From NCBI RefSeq assembly GCF_030063195.1, contig NZ_JASISS010000008.1, forward strand, positions 1 to 64,000: a stretch of 64,000 nt of DNA, written 5' to 3'. The notes beneath the pieces were generated by a model. It was not told where the DNA came from and made no database searches. It saw only the letters and a program-made list of their open reading frames with translations. The position numbers and the translations under genes are program-made. Numbering within the stretch: the stretch's first letter is position 1; each line of letters begins with the position of its first letter. The DNA comes from Cryobacterium sp. PH31-AA6 (GTDB lineage: Bacteria > Actinomycetota > Actinomycetes > Actinomycetales > Microbacteriaceae). Below, piece after piece: positions 42,475 to 51,396 of this stretch.

Positions 42475-43665
42475 ATGGCCGCACGAAATCTCGGCAGTAC
42501 CGATTCCGGCACGACCGTCCTCGACGAGAGCCTTCCGCCGGCAGTGAGTGAGGATGCCCCCGGCGCCCCGGCCGGCAAACGCCGCGGCCGGTTCCACACC
42601 CTCACGGTCGCGGAGGTGCGACCGCTCACCTCGGACAGCGTCGAAGTCACCTTCGCCGTTCCAGCCGAGCTGCACGGGGAGTATGACTACGACCCCGGGC
42701 AGCACCTCGCCCTGCGTGCCACCATCGACGGGCGGGAACTGCGGCGCAGCTACTCCCTGTGCCGGCCGCGCACGGCCGGCTCGGTCAGCGTCGCCATCAA
42801 ACGTGACCTCGGCGGCGCCTTCTCGAGCTGGGCCAACACCGAGCTCAAGGCGGGGGACCGGCTCGACGTGATGAGCCCGCAGGGCACCTTCACGACCGCC
42901 CTGGAGACTCTCGACGACACCCACATCGTCGGCATCGCGGCGGGAAGCGGCATCACCCCGCTGATGTCGCTCGCACACACCGTGCTCGAGCGGTCGACGA
43001 CCTCCCGTTTCACGCTGGTCTACACGAACCGCACCGCGATGGACGTGATGTTCCTCGACGAGCTCGCCGATCTCAAGGACAGGTACCCGGCCCGGCTGGC
43101 GCTGCACCACGTGCTCTCCCGCCAGACCCGATCCTCGACCCTGCTCTCCGGCCGGATCGACGAGGAGAAGCTGCGGCTCATGCTCGCGAGCATCATCCGG
43201 CCGGCCGCCGTCGACGAGTGGTTCCTCTGCGGCCCGTTCGAGCTCGTGCAGCTGTGTCGTGACACGCTGCAGAGCGTCGGCGTCGCGCCGGAGCACATCC
43301 GGTTCGAGCTGTTCACGACCGGTGAACCGACCCACGCCACGGGCGACACCGGTCGTCCGGTCGTCGTCGGGGCGGGAGACAAGACCTTCGAGATCGAATT
43401 CACCCTGGACGGCGAGAGCGCCACGGTGACGACACCCGTCAACGCGAACGAGAGCATCCTCAACGCCGCCCTCCGGGTGCGGCCCGACGTGCCGTTCGCC
43501 TGCGCCGGGGGAGTGTGCGGCACCTGCCGCGCCAAGCTCGTCAGCGGCGACGTGACGATGACGGAGAACTACGCGCTCGAGCCGGATGAGCTGGCCCGCG
43601 GTTACGTGCTCACCTGTCAGTCGCACCCGACGACCGACAAAGTCGTCGTCGACTACGACGTCTAA
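42475..43665 (+). CDS. paaE: 1,2-phenylacetyl-CoA epoxidase reductase PaaE
   Basis: A 396-residue reductase that passes electrons from NADPH to PaaA. FAD-binding domain with LRRSYSLCRP (about 85-95), NAD-binding GIAAGSGITPLMSL and a C-terminal plant-type 2Fe-2S ferredoxin domain with CAGGVCGTC and a later LTCQ cysteine. ATG chosen; a GTG 6 bp earlier forms a GTGA overlap. Last epoxidase gene; the hydratase gene follows after 26 bp. Confidence 0.96.
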   Translation: MAARNLGSTDSGTTVLDESLPPAVSEDAPGAPAGKRRGRFHTLTVAEVRPLTSDSVEVTFAVPAELHGEYDYDPGQHLALRATIDGRELRRSYSLCRPRTAGSVSVAIKRDLGGAFSSWANTELKAGDRLDVMSPQGTFTTALETLDDTHIVGIAAGSGITPLMSLAHTVLERSTTSRFTLVYTNRTAMDVMFLDELADLKDRYPARLALHHVLSRQTRSSTLLSGRIDEEKLRLMLASIIRPAAVDEWFLCGPFELVQLCRDTLQSVGVAPEHIRFELFTTGEPTHATGDTGRPVVVGAGDKTFEIEFTLDGESATVTTPVNANESILNAALRVRPDVPFACAGGVCGTCRAKLVSGDVTMTENYALEPDELARGYVLTCQSHPTTDKVVVDYDV

Positions 43666-43691
43666 CAACCAGCCCGGAAAGGCCACCATTC

Positions 43692-44465
43692 GTGATTGAC
43701 CTGAGCATCCGCGACGACGTCGCACACGTTGTCCTGAACGCCCCCGACCGGCTCAACGCGCTCGACGGGGCGGCGATCGCCGAACTCGATGCCGCCTACG
43801 TGGCGGCGGAGGCCGCAGGCGTGCGCGCCCTCGTGCTGCGCGGCGAGGGCCGGGCCTTCTGCGCCGGGCGGGACATCGCGGGCGTCGACCCGCGGAGCGA
43901 CGACGTGATGGGTTTCCTGGGGGGACTCGTCACGCCCCTGCTCACCCGCATGGCCGCCTTTCCCGCGCCCACCTTCGCCCTCGCACACGGCGCCTGCCTC
44001 GGCGTCGGTCTCGGTCTGCTCATCGCAACGGATGTCGTCTACGTCGCCGATACTGCCAAGATCGGCTCCCCGTTCGCCAACCTGGGTGCGACGCTCGATT
44101 CGGGCGGGCACGCCCTGTTCGTCGAGCGGCTCGGTGCACACCGCACCCTCGACCTGATCTACTCCGGCCGGCTGATGTCGGGGGCCGAGGCGGTCGCCGC
44201 CGGCCTGTTCAGTCAGGTCTTCCCCGCCGATGAGGTGCAGGCGGCGACCGAGGCCGCCGCCGCGCACGCGGCAACCGGCGCCACCCAGGCCTTCCTCGCC
44301 AGCAAGGAGCTGGTGCGGGCCCTCCGCGACGACCGACTCGGGCTGTGGGAGAGCATCGCGGCGGAGAACCGCGCCCAGGCCGCGCTCTGCGCCACCGCGG
44401 ACTACCGGGAGGGCTTCGCCGCCTTCCAGGCGAAGCGCCGGCCCGCGTTCACCGGGCGGGGCTGA
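43692..44465 (+). CDS. Enoyl-CoA hydratase/isomerase, PaaG-like
   Basis: A 257-residue crotonase-family enzyme. The oxyanion-hole block FCAGRDIAG (about 56-64) and GACLGVGLGLLIATDVVYVAD are clear. The active-site segment reads NLGATLDSGGHALF, with Asp in the position where hydratases often have Glu, as in ring-1,2-epoxyphenylacetyl-CoA isomerase PaaG. Its place right after paaE supports PaaG (oxepin-CoA formation), but PaaF-type hydratase cannot be excluded. GTG start. Confidence 0.85.
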   Translation: MIDLSIRDDVAHVVLNAPDRLNALDGAAIAELDAAYVAAEAAGVRALVLRGEGRAFCAGRDIAGVDPRSDDVMGFLGGLVTPLLTRMAAFPAPTFALAHGACLGVGLGLLIATDVVYVADTAKIGSPFANLGATLDSGGHALFVERLGAHRTLDLIYSGRLMSGAEAVAAGLFSQVFPADEVQAATEAAAAHAATGATQAFLASKELVRALRDDRLGLWESIAAENRAQAALCATADYREGFAAFQAKRRPAFTGRG

Positions 44466-44541
44466 CCCGGAGAGCTGAACGCCTTCCGCGCTTCCCCGGT
44501 ACCGCCTATCGAAGGCGCATGATTCGCAGCACAATGAGGCG

Positions 44542-45258
44542 ATGGCTGCCCACTCGACTGACGCCGCCCCCGACGACGCCCCCGCCGAGGCCGCCCCCAC
44601 CGTGGAGGGCGACTCCACCGCGCCGCTTGCCGTTCACGTCCAGATTCTCGCGACCGAGCATTGGAGCCTCCTCGCCTCGCGAACCACGACGCAGGCGGAG
44701 GTCCTGACCAGGATCACCATCTTCCTGACGCTCGTGTCCGCCGGGCTCGTCAGCCTCGCCCTGGTCGGGCAGGTGACGAATTACTCCGAGTCGTTCGTGT
44801 TCTTCGCGATCGCGGTTCTTGCGGTCATCCTGGTCATCGGCGTTTTGACCCAGCTTCGGGTCTTCAACGTCGGGCTGGAGGACCTGATGTACGTCCTGGC
44901 CATGAACCGGCTCCGCGGCGCCTACGTCCGCCTCGATCCCGCGGTCGCTCCTCTTCTGATGACCTCGACACACGACGACCGGGCCGGCGCAGAGAGCACC
45001 TACTATTTCCTCGGTCGTCGGCGCGGGGCCAGTCATTTCTTCGGGAGCAGCATGGCGTTGATCACGCTGGTGAACGGGGCGCTGGTCGGCCTGCTGTGCT
45101 CCGCGACGACCGGGGTGCTCCCCGTTTCGCTCGAGGTAGTGATCGTCATCGCCGCCGCCGCGGGGCTCGCGTACACGATTGTCACGCTCTGGGTCGGGAA
45201 GCGGCGGTTTGAGCGGACCTGGGAAGACTTCAGGTCGCGGTTTCCGTCCCCGGAGTAG
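44542..45258 (+). CDS. Membrane protein of unknown function, four predicted transmembrane segments
   Basis: A 238-residue protein. A Pro/Ala/Asp-rich N-terminal tail is followed by two closely spaced hydrophobic helices (ITIFLTLVSAGLVSLALVG and FVFFAIAVLAVILVIGVL, about 55-100), a polar middle part, then two more (SSMALITLVNGALVGLLC and VVIVIAAAAGLAYTIVTLWV, about 170-220). I know of no assigned function. It stands alone between the paa and liv units; a weak CGCCTTC/GAAGGCG hairpin precedes it at 44480-44517. Confidence 0.75.
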   Translation: MAAHSTDAAPDDAPAEAAPTVEGDSTAPLAVHVQILATEHWSLLASRTTTQAEVLTRITIFLTLVSAGLVSLALVGQVTNYSESFVFFAIAVLAVILVIGVLTQLRVFNVGLEDLMYVLAMNRLRGAYVRLDPAVAPLLMTSTHDDRAGAESTYYFLGRRRGASHFFGSSMALITLVNGALVGLLCSATTGVLPVSLEVVIVIAAAAGLAYTIVTLWVGKRRFERTWEDFRSRFPSPE

Positions 45259-45557
45259 GCCGCCGTTGTGACTGCACGGTGCGCGCGAACCGTGGAGTCG
45301 CCGCATCTGATTCGACGGCGTGTCGTTCCCGCGAACACCGATGACGAAATCGTAGGATCCAAATATCTGCGGCTCGCTAGTGAGACGCGGCATCCGTTCG
45401 GATTCTCCGTCGCAATTCGGGTTTGCGGCCGACGACCAGAACGATGAGTCGCTGTGGGGCTGCCTCGGGTGGCTGCCCCACAGTGACATTTGCCGGTGAG
45501 ATCCGGCAGTGTCTGTCCTCAGGGAGAACCGCCCGAGGCGCCGCGCGCCCCGTTCGT
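45259..45557. other. Non-coding gap between membrane protein gene and livF
   Basis: About 300 bp with no coding character in any frame. Apart from two hairpins near 45452-45513, I see nothing in it. It is less GC-rich than the neighbours in its first half. Confidence 0.5.
45452..45483 (-). terminator. Terminator of the liv operon
   Basis: CTGTGGGGCTGCC pairs with GGCTGCCCCACAG with one mismatch (13-bp stem, 6-base loop). A second hairpin with GCCGG/CCGGC arms follows at 45485-45513. Both lie downstream of livF on its strand. Confidence 0.65.
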
Positions 45558-46277
45558 CTAGGACGCGGCGGGCGTGGACGCTCCGCCCAGGTAGGCGTTG
45601 TGCACCTCGGGAAGCTCCACGAGCTCGGCCGGCGTTCCCGTGAGCGCCACCCGCCCGCGGTGCATGACCACGGCGCGGTGCGCGATCTTGAACGACGCGT
45701 GCACGTTCTGTTCCACGAGCAGCACCGCGATCTGCTTCTCGACGCAGAGCCGGGAGAGCACGTCCATGATCTCGGCGACGACCTTCGGCGCCAGGCCGAT
45801 GGACGGCTCGTCGAGCAGGATCGCCGTCGGCTCGGCCATCAGACCGCGACCGATGGCCACCATCTGCTGTTCGCCGCCGGAGAGCGTTCCGGCGGCCTGT
45901 CCCATCCGGGTGCGAAGCCGGGGGAACAACTCGAGGATCGAATCGACGTCGCCGCGGCCCTTCTTCGTCCAGGCGCCCAGCATGAGGTTGTCGCGCACAG
46001 ACAGGGTCGGGAAGCACAGTCGGTTCTCCGGCACATGGGTCAGGCCGAGCCCGGCCATCTTCTCCGTCGGCCTGCCCGTGATGGTGCGGCCCTCGAGGGT
46101 CACGGTGCCCGCGGTGGGCCGGATCAGGCCGCTGATGGCACGCAGCAGGGTTGTCTTCCCTGCCCCGTTCGATCCGACGACGGCGACGATCTCGCCACGC
46201 GCCACCTGGAAGCTGACGTCGTGCAGCACGCCGAGCTTTCCATAGCCGGCATCCAGGCCGGAAACGATGAGCGTCAT
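45558..46277 (-). CDS. livF: Branched-chain amino acid-type ABC transporter ATPase
   Basis: A 239-residue ATPase: Walker A GSNGAGKTT (about 36-44), signature LSGGEQQM, Walker B ILLDEPS, and HVPENRLCFPTLSV typical of LivF. It powers uptake by the HAAT importer together with the LivG domain. The start overlaps the livMG stop by 4 bp. It is the last gene of the operon. The true substrate may not be an amino acid, given the paa-like operator. Confidence 0.95.
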   Translation of the reverse strand: MTLIVSGLDAGYGKLGVLHDVSFQVARGEIVAVVGSNGAGKTTLLRAISGLIRPTAGTVTLEGRTITGRPTEKMAGLGLTHVPENRLCFPTLSVRDNLMLGAWTKKGRGDVDSILELFPRLRTRMGQAAGTLSGGEQQMVAIGRGLMAEPTAILLDEPSIGLAPKVVAEIMDVLSRLCVEKQIAVLLVEQNVHASFKIAHRAVVMHRGRVALTGTPAELVELPEVHNAYLGGASTPAAS

Positions 46278-48190
46278 ACGTGCTCCTCCAACTCGTTCAG
46301 GTCGGCTTCGGCCTCGTCGAGGTCCGTGCCCAGGTAGGCGACAACCACGGCCGGGTCGTTGCGAACCGACTCCGGGTCGCCGTGCGCGATGAGCACACCG
46401 TCGTCGAGCACCGCGACGTGGTCGGCGAGGGACATCACCTGCGCCACATCGTGCTCCACGAGCACGATCGTGAGTCCGGCGCTCCGGAGCCGCCGCAGCA
46501 GCTCCGCCATCACCTCGCGTTCCGCACCGGACAGGCCGGCCATCGGTTCGTCGAGGAGGAGGAGGGCCGGCTCGGCAGCCAGGGCCCGGCAGACCTCCAT
46601 CATCCGCTGCTTGCCGAACGACAGGTCCGAGGCCGAATCGTCGGCGGCATCCGTGAGCCTCATCGACTCCAGGATCTCGTAGGCGGCGGCTCGGTGCGCG
46701 GTCTGTTCGGCCGACTGCAGGCCCAGCATGCCGCGGAGCACGCCGGCGGTTCCCTGCCGGTACCGGCCCATGTACACATTGCCGACGACGTCCGTCGAGG
46801 TGAACACCTGCAGGTTCTGGAACGTGCGGGTCAGTCCGTGCGAGGCGGCGACGTTCGGCTTCCGGCCGGAAATGACCTGGCCGAGGAACGTCACGGTCCC
46901 CGAGGTCGGCACCAGGGCGCCGGAGATCATGTTGAAGCAGGTCGTCTTGCCCGCCCCGTTCGGCCCGATCAGACCGAGGATGGTCCCGGCCGGCACGGTG
47001 AGGTTCACCTCGTTGACGGCGACGACGCCGCCGTACCGCTTGGTCAGGCCAGAGATCTCGAGGATCGGTTCCCCGAGCGCGACGGGAGTGCTGACATTCG
47101 GGAGGATCGGGATCGTGAAGTCGTCCTCCGTGGCCTGCGCGTGCGCGTCGGCGGGTGGCCTTCTCCCGGGGAACGGGAGCTTCGCCCACAGGCTGGTAGC
47201 CGCCTGGTGGAGGCCGCCCGGGAGGAGCAGGATCACCAGGATCAGCACGATGCCGTAACCGAGCAACTGCACCTCGCCCGTGGCACCGGGGAAGATGGCC
47301 GGGATGGCGTCGCGCATGCCCTCGCCGAGGAACTGCACGAGGAATGCGCCTGCCACGGCACCCCAGACCGATCCGAGGCCGCCGATGACGACCATCAGCA
47401 GGATCGACACCGACAGGTGGAATTCAGCGGTCGCCGGGCTCACGATCGCGACCTGGTAGGCGTAGAAGACACCCCCGAGACCGGCGAATCCGGCGGACAG
47501 CACGAAGACCTTCAGTCGCAGCGCGTAGGTGTTGACGCCGAGGCTCTCCGCGGCGAGTTCGGAGTCGTTGACGGCCGAGAGGGCGCGACCGGCGCGGCTA
47601 CGGGTGAGGTTGAGAGCCAGGATCAGTCCGATCACCACGAACGGGGTGAGGAACCAGAGGAAGAACCCGTTGTTGTCGATCGGCACGCCGAGGACGGTGG
47701 GGCGGGCGATTCCGTAGATGCCCGTGGTGCGCCCGGTGACGTCCCATTCGCGCACGCCGATCATCACGATGAAGCCGAGCCCCAGCGTCGCCAGCGCGAG
47801 GTAGTGGCCCCGCAGGCGCATGATCGGAAGGCCGACGAGAAAGGCGACCAGCATGGCGGCGAGAACGCCGATGGTGGCCGCGACCGGGCCCGGCAGATGG
47901 AGCTTGGTCAGCATGATCGCGTGCGTGTACGCACCGATCGCGAAGAACGCGGCCTGCCCGAGGCTGACCTGTCCGGCCAGACCCATCAGCAGGTTGAGCC
48001 CGATGGCCGGCAGGGCGAAGATCATCGCGAACACGACGATGTTCATGGCCGTGGAACTGGCCGTGAAGGGGAACACGATCATCAGCACGACGAGGATGCC
48101 GCAGCCGATGATCGTGCCCTTGTTGTTCAGCCAGAAACGTGCCCAGGGGGACAGCATCCCGGCGAGGGCTGGTGTGGTTGCCTGTGTCAT
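46274..48190 (-). CDS. Fused LivM permease and LivG ATPase
   Basis: A 638-residue single polypeptide. Residues about 15-335 are the LivM permease with eight to ten hydrophobic helices, including NLLMGLAGQVSLGQAAFFAIGAY. A linker rich in Pro/Ala/Asp leads to the LivG ATPase from about 373, with Walker A GPNGAGKTT, the LTRTFQN block, signature LSFGKQRMMEV and Walker B LLLLDEP. Such fusions exist in the family. The frame is open through the junction, with no sign of a missed stop. The ATG lies 5 bp after the livH stop. Confidence 0.94.
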   Translation of the reverse strand: MTQATTPALAGMLSPWARFWLNNKGTIIGCGILVVLMIVFPFTASSTAMNIVVFAMIFALPAIGLNLLMGLAGQVSLGQAAFFAIGAYTHAIMLTKLHLPGPVAATIGVLAAMLVAFLVGLPIMRLRGHYLALATLGLGFIVMIGVREWDVTGRTTGIYGIARPTVLGVPIDNNGFFLWFLTPFVVIGLILALNLTRSRAGRALSAVNDSELAAESLGVNTYALRLKVFVLSAGFAGLGGVFYAYQVAIVSPATAEFHLSVSILLMVVIGGLGSVWGAVAGAFLVQFLGEGMRDAIPAIFPGATGEVQLLGYGIVLILVILLLPGGLHQAATSLWAKLPFPGRRPPADAHAQATEDDFTIPILPNVSTPVALGEPILEISGLTKRYGGVVAVNEVNLTVPAGTILGLIGPNGAGKTTCFNMISGALVPTSGTVTFLGQVISGRKPNVAASHGLTRTFQNLQVFTSTDVVGNVYMGRYRQGTAGVLRGMLGLQSAEQTAHRAAAYEILESMRLTDAADDSASDLSFGKQRMMEVCRALAAEPALLLLDEPMAGLSGAEREVMAELLRRLRSAGLTIVLVEHDVAQVMSLADHVAVLDDGVLIAHGDPESVRNDPAVVVAYLGTDLDEAEADLNELEEHV

Positions 48191-48195
48191 TTTCG

Positions 48196-49068
48196 CTACA
48201 CCCTGACCGCTGTCGGCTTGAGAACGAGGCCCTGGGGACGGACGACGAGCACAAGGATGAGGATGAGGAAGGCGGCGCCGTCCCTCAGGCCGGAGGCGAC
48301 ATAGCCGGCCACGTAGGCCTCGATCATGCCGAGCATGAGCGCCCCGACGATCGCAGCCCGGAAGGAGACGAAGCCGCCGAGGACGGCGGCGACGAAGCCC
48401 TTGAGGCCGAGCAGCACGCCACCCGACCAGAGCGAGAGATAGATCGGGGAGGACACCACACCGGCGACCGCCCCGACCAGTCCGGCGATGGCGAAGGCCA
48501 GCACGGACGCGGCGACCGGGGAGATCCCGACGATGCGCGCTGCAACGGGTTGCTCCGCACACGCCCGAAGCGCCTTGCCCCACCGTGACTTCTCGTAGAA
48601 GAGCACGATCCCGCCGCCGACGACCACGAGGGCGCCGATCATCCAGAACTCCTGTGAGCGGATGCTCACCCCGCCGATGAGGACGTTGGTCCCCGGGAAC
48701 CGGGGCACGCCCTTGGCCTCCGGGCCCCAGATCAGCAACATGATCGCCTGCAGCAGCGTCGAGACGCCGAGGGTCAGGATGATGGAGATGAGCGGAGTCA
48801 GCTTCTTCACCCTCGCGATGATCAGCCGCTCCATCGCGATGGCCACGAGGGTGACCGTGAGAATGGCGACCAGGATCGCCAGGAAGAGCGGCATGCCGGA
48901 CGCGGTGAGCCAGGCGGAGCCCAGTCCGGCCAGCATCGCGAACTCGCCCTGGGCGATGTTGATCACGTGGCGCACGGTGTAGACGGCGATCAGGCCGACG
49001 GCGAGCAGGGCGTACACAGATCCCTGTGAGAGCCCTGCCACCGTCAACTGCAGGAAATCAGTGAGCAC
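48196..49068 (-). CDS. livH: Branched-chain amino acid-type ABC transporter permease
   Basis: A 290-residue inner-membrane permease with about eight helices. The family block LSQGSVYALLAVGLIAVYTVRHVINIAQGEFAML opens the protein, and EQPVAARIVGISP is the cytoplasmic loop that contacts the ATPases. It pairs with the LivM half of the next gene product. It lies 2 bp after the livK stop. Confidence 0.95.
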   Translation of the reverse strand: MLTDFLQLTVAGLSQGSVYALLAVGLIAVYTVRHVINIAQGEFAMLAGLGSAWLTASGMPLFLAILVAILTVTLVAIAMERLIIARVKKLTPLISIILTLGVSTLLQAIMLLIWGPEAKGVPRFPGTNVLIGGVSIRSQEFWMIGALVVVGGGIVLFYEKSRWGKALRACAEQPVAARIVGISPVAASVLAFAIAGLVGAVAGVVSSPIYLSLWSGGVLLGLKGFVAAVLGGFVSFRAAIVGALMLGMIEAYVAGYVASGLRDGAAFLILILVLVVRPQGLVLKPTAVRV

Positions 49069-49070
49069 GA

Positions 49071-50255
49071 TCAGTCCTTGAGGAGGTTCCAGCGACCATC
49101 CTGAGCCTCAGCCAGGATGAGTGCGGAGGCATCGAGGCCCGAGTGGTTCTTCGCGGTCATCTTGAAGACACCGGAGATGCCGGTGAACTCCGCCTTCTCC
49201 AGCTCATCGCGCAGGGCGGCGGGGTCGGTGCCGACGGCGTCGATCGCGTTGACCGCGATGTGCCAGGCGTCGAACGCGTGGCCGCCGAAGGTGGAGGGCT
49301 GCTCGCCGTAGGCCGCGCTGTAGTCGGCCTGGAACTTCTCGATGACCTGGCGCTGGGGGTTGTCGGCCGGAAGCTGGTCGGTCACGAGCAGGCGACCCAT
49401 CGCCGCGATGGCGCCGTTGGCCGCGTCACCGGCCGTGTCGAAGAACGCCTTGTTGGCGATGCCGTGCGAGTGGTAGACCGGCTTGTTCACGCCGAGCTGC
49501 ACGTAGGCCTTCTGGGCCAGGCCCGCCGACGGGTTGATGCCCCAGATGATGACGGCGTCGGCGTCAGAGCCGCGCACATTGGTCATCTGCGGGGTGAAGT
49601 CGGTCGCGCTCGGCTCGAAGGACTCGGTCGTGACGAGGGTGATGCCTCGGTCAGCGCCGAGCTGAGTGATGTAGTCCGCGATCCCTTCGCCGAACCCGGT
49701 CGCGTCACGAACGAGGGCCAGCTTGGTGTAGCCCTTTTTCTGGGCGTCATTGAGGATGGTCTCGAGCACGCTGACGTCGTTCTGCGTGGTCTTGAAGACC
49801 CACTGGGAGTCCGCGACGATGGCCACGTTGGCCGCGACGGAGATCAGCGGGATTTTCGCTGCTTCGGCCAGGGGTCGCATGGCCAGGCTGGGTCCGGTGC
49901 GGGACGCGCCGATGATGATGTCGACCTTCTCGCTCTCGATCAGCTTGCTGGTGGCCTTGGCCGCGCCGTCCTCGGTCGACTGGTCGTCGAGGATGATCAA
50001 CTCCACGTCGCGGCCGCCGATGCCGCCGTCGGCATTGAGCTGCTTGGCGAGCATGGTGAGCGTGTTCTGCTCCGGGACGCCGAGGCTGGCGCCGACGCCG
50101 GTGACGTCGAGGACGGCGCCGATCTTGATCGGCCCGCTGTCTCCGGCTGGGTCTGCGGGGCTGCTGCCGCCGAGGTTCGAGGTGCTGCAGCCGGCCAGCG
50201 CAAGGGCTGTGACGACGGCAATCGGCGCGATGAAACGCAGACGAGACTTCTTCAT
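49071..50255 (-). CDS. livK: ABC transporter substrate-binding lipoprotein (LivK type)
   Basis: A 394-residue periplasmic-binding-fold protein. The signal peptide ends in a lipobox LALAGCS (Cys about 23), so it is membrane-tethered by lipid. The receptor part begins IKIGAVLDVTGVGASLG, with LIILDDQS and GASRTGPSLA typical of the type I (HAAT) family. The ligand is unknown; related proteins bind branched amino acids or aromatic acids. First gene of the operon, with AAGGAGA before the ATG. Confidence 0.95.
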   Translation of the reverse strand: MKKSRLRFIAPIAVVTALALAGCSTSNLGGSSPADPAGDSGPIKIGAVLDVTGVGASLGVPEQNTLTMLAKQLNADGGIGGRDVELIILDDQSTEDGAAKATSKLIESEKVDIIIGASRTGPSLAMRPLAEAAKIPLISVAANVAIVADSQWVFKTTQNDVSVLETILNDAQKKGYTKLALVRDATGFGEGIADYITQLGADRGITLVTTESFEPSATDFTPQMTNVRGSDADAVIIWGINPSAGLAQKAYVQLGVNKPVYHSHGIANKAFFDTAGDAANGAIAAMGRLLVTDQLPADNPQRQVIEKFQADYSAAYGEQPSTFGGHAFDAWHIAVNAIDAVGTDPAALRDELEKAEFTGISGVFKMTAKNHSGLDASALILAEAQDGRWNLLKD

Positions 50256-50280
50256 TGGAATCTCCTTCAGAGGGACAGAT

Positions 50281-50310
50281 AATTAGTGACCGACCAGTCG
50301 TTCACTAATT
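50281..50310. promoter_or_regulatory. 30-bp palindrome upstream of livK, similar to the paa operator
   Basis: AATTAGTGACCGAC ... GTCGTTCACTAATT is a near-perfect inverted repeat 26 bp before the livK ATG. Its inner 22 bp align with the operator at 39685-39706 at most positions (A.T.AC.GA.C..TCG.T pattern). I infer binding by the same TetR protein. Confidence 0.65.
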
Positions 50311-50402
50311 CAGGTGTGGCCTGACAGTATCCCGGGGAGGCCGCGCACGGCAAGGGCCCAGGCCGGACCGGACGTAACGAGTGGGTAACCCTGCACCGCG
50401 GG

Positions 50403-51332
50403 TCAGGCCGCGGCGAGCATCCCGGCGGCGATGAGCGCGGCCGTCAGACCCAACCACTGCACGGGGGCGATGCGTTCGCGCAGCACGAGCGCCGCGAGCA
50501 GGATGGTGCCGGCGGGGTACATCGCCGTGAGCACGCTCATCACGCTGAGATCCCCTGCCCGCATCCCGAGAAGCAGCAGGAAGTTCGCGACGACATCGAC
50601 CACGCCGCAGGCCACCGCCAGGCGAAGCCCCACGATCAGCGTCGTGCGTCGCAGGACTACCCCGGCGCCCGAGCCGGGAGCGTGCGCCGAACCCGCGCCG
50701 CTCGCCGCGCCGGCCGGCGGCATCCGTCGCCGACGCAGGCCGACCAGGGCCAGCACGCCGACGAGGGTGAACATAATCGCCCCGTTCACGGCCCGATTAA
50801 GCACCAGTGGCACCAACCCGCTGTCGGTCGGGGTCAGGTCGATCATGATCATGAACGCACCGATCATCGTGCCGGAGCCCAGTGCCATCAGCACCCCGAT
50901 CGTGCTCGGACGCACGGCCCCCCGCTCGGGCACGAAGCCGACGAGCACCACGGCGACCAGGGCAAGGCCCAGCGCCCAGTAGCCGATCGGGGCCAGCTTC
51001 TCGCCGCCGGCCAGCCCGGCCACCATCGGCACGACCGCGGAGGCGACCGCCGTGAGCGGGGACAGGATGCTCATCGGCCCGATCGCGAGGCAGGCGTACA
51101 GGAGCGAAATGGCAATGGCGCCGCTGACCCCGGACAACGCCCCCCAGAAGACGGCTTCGGGCGACCAGACACCGCCGACGAACGGCAGCGCGAGCAACAG
51201 AGCAGCCAGGCCGGAAGCGGCAGCGACCGCCGTGACGACCATCGCGCTCATCCGCTTCGCGGCGAGCCCGCCGAGGAAGTCGGCGCTGCCGAAGATGAGC
51301 GCTCCGATGAGGCCGAGTGCCGCTGTGAGCAT
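50403..51332 (-). CDS. EamA/DMT superfamily transporter
   Basis: A 309-residue membrane protein with ten hydrophobic helices in two EamA halves (first half MLTAALGLIGALIFGSADFL onwards; second half from about 150 and 220). A His/Gly/Ala-rich cytoplasmic loop separates helices 7 and 8. The superfamily exports or imports small metabolites. The substrate cannot be predicted. It is transcribed separately, about 90 bp from the liv regulatory region. Confidence 0.88.
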   Translation of the reverse strand: MLTAALGLIGALIFGSADFLGGLAAKRMSAMVVTAVAAASGLAALLLALPFVGGVWSPEAVFWGALSGVSGAIAISLLYACLAIGPMSILSPLTAVASAVVPMVAGLAGGEKLAPIGYWALGLALVAVVLVGFVPERGAVRPSTIGVLMALGSGTMIGAFMIMIDLTPTDSGLVPLVLNRAVNGAIMFTLVGVLALVGLRRRRMPPAGAASGAGSAHAPGSGAGVVLRRTTLIVGLRLAVACGVVDVVANFLLLLGMRAGDLSVMSVLTAMYPAGTILLAALVLRERIAPVQWLGLTAALIAAGMLAAA

Positions 51333-51396
51333 GAGAAGCCCAGCTTAGCGACCGGCGCCCGGCCGCCACTCCCCGCGGACGGTTTAGGCTCCTTCC

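Noticed and set aside
46280..48304. 674-codon plus-strand open frame opposite livMG
   Set aside because: His/Asp/Glu/Arg-rich with no recognisable domain, while the minus strand gives a clear permease-ATPase.
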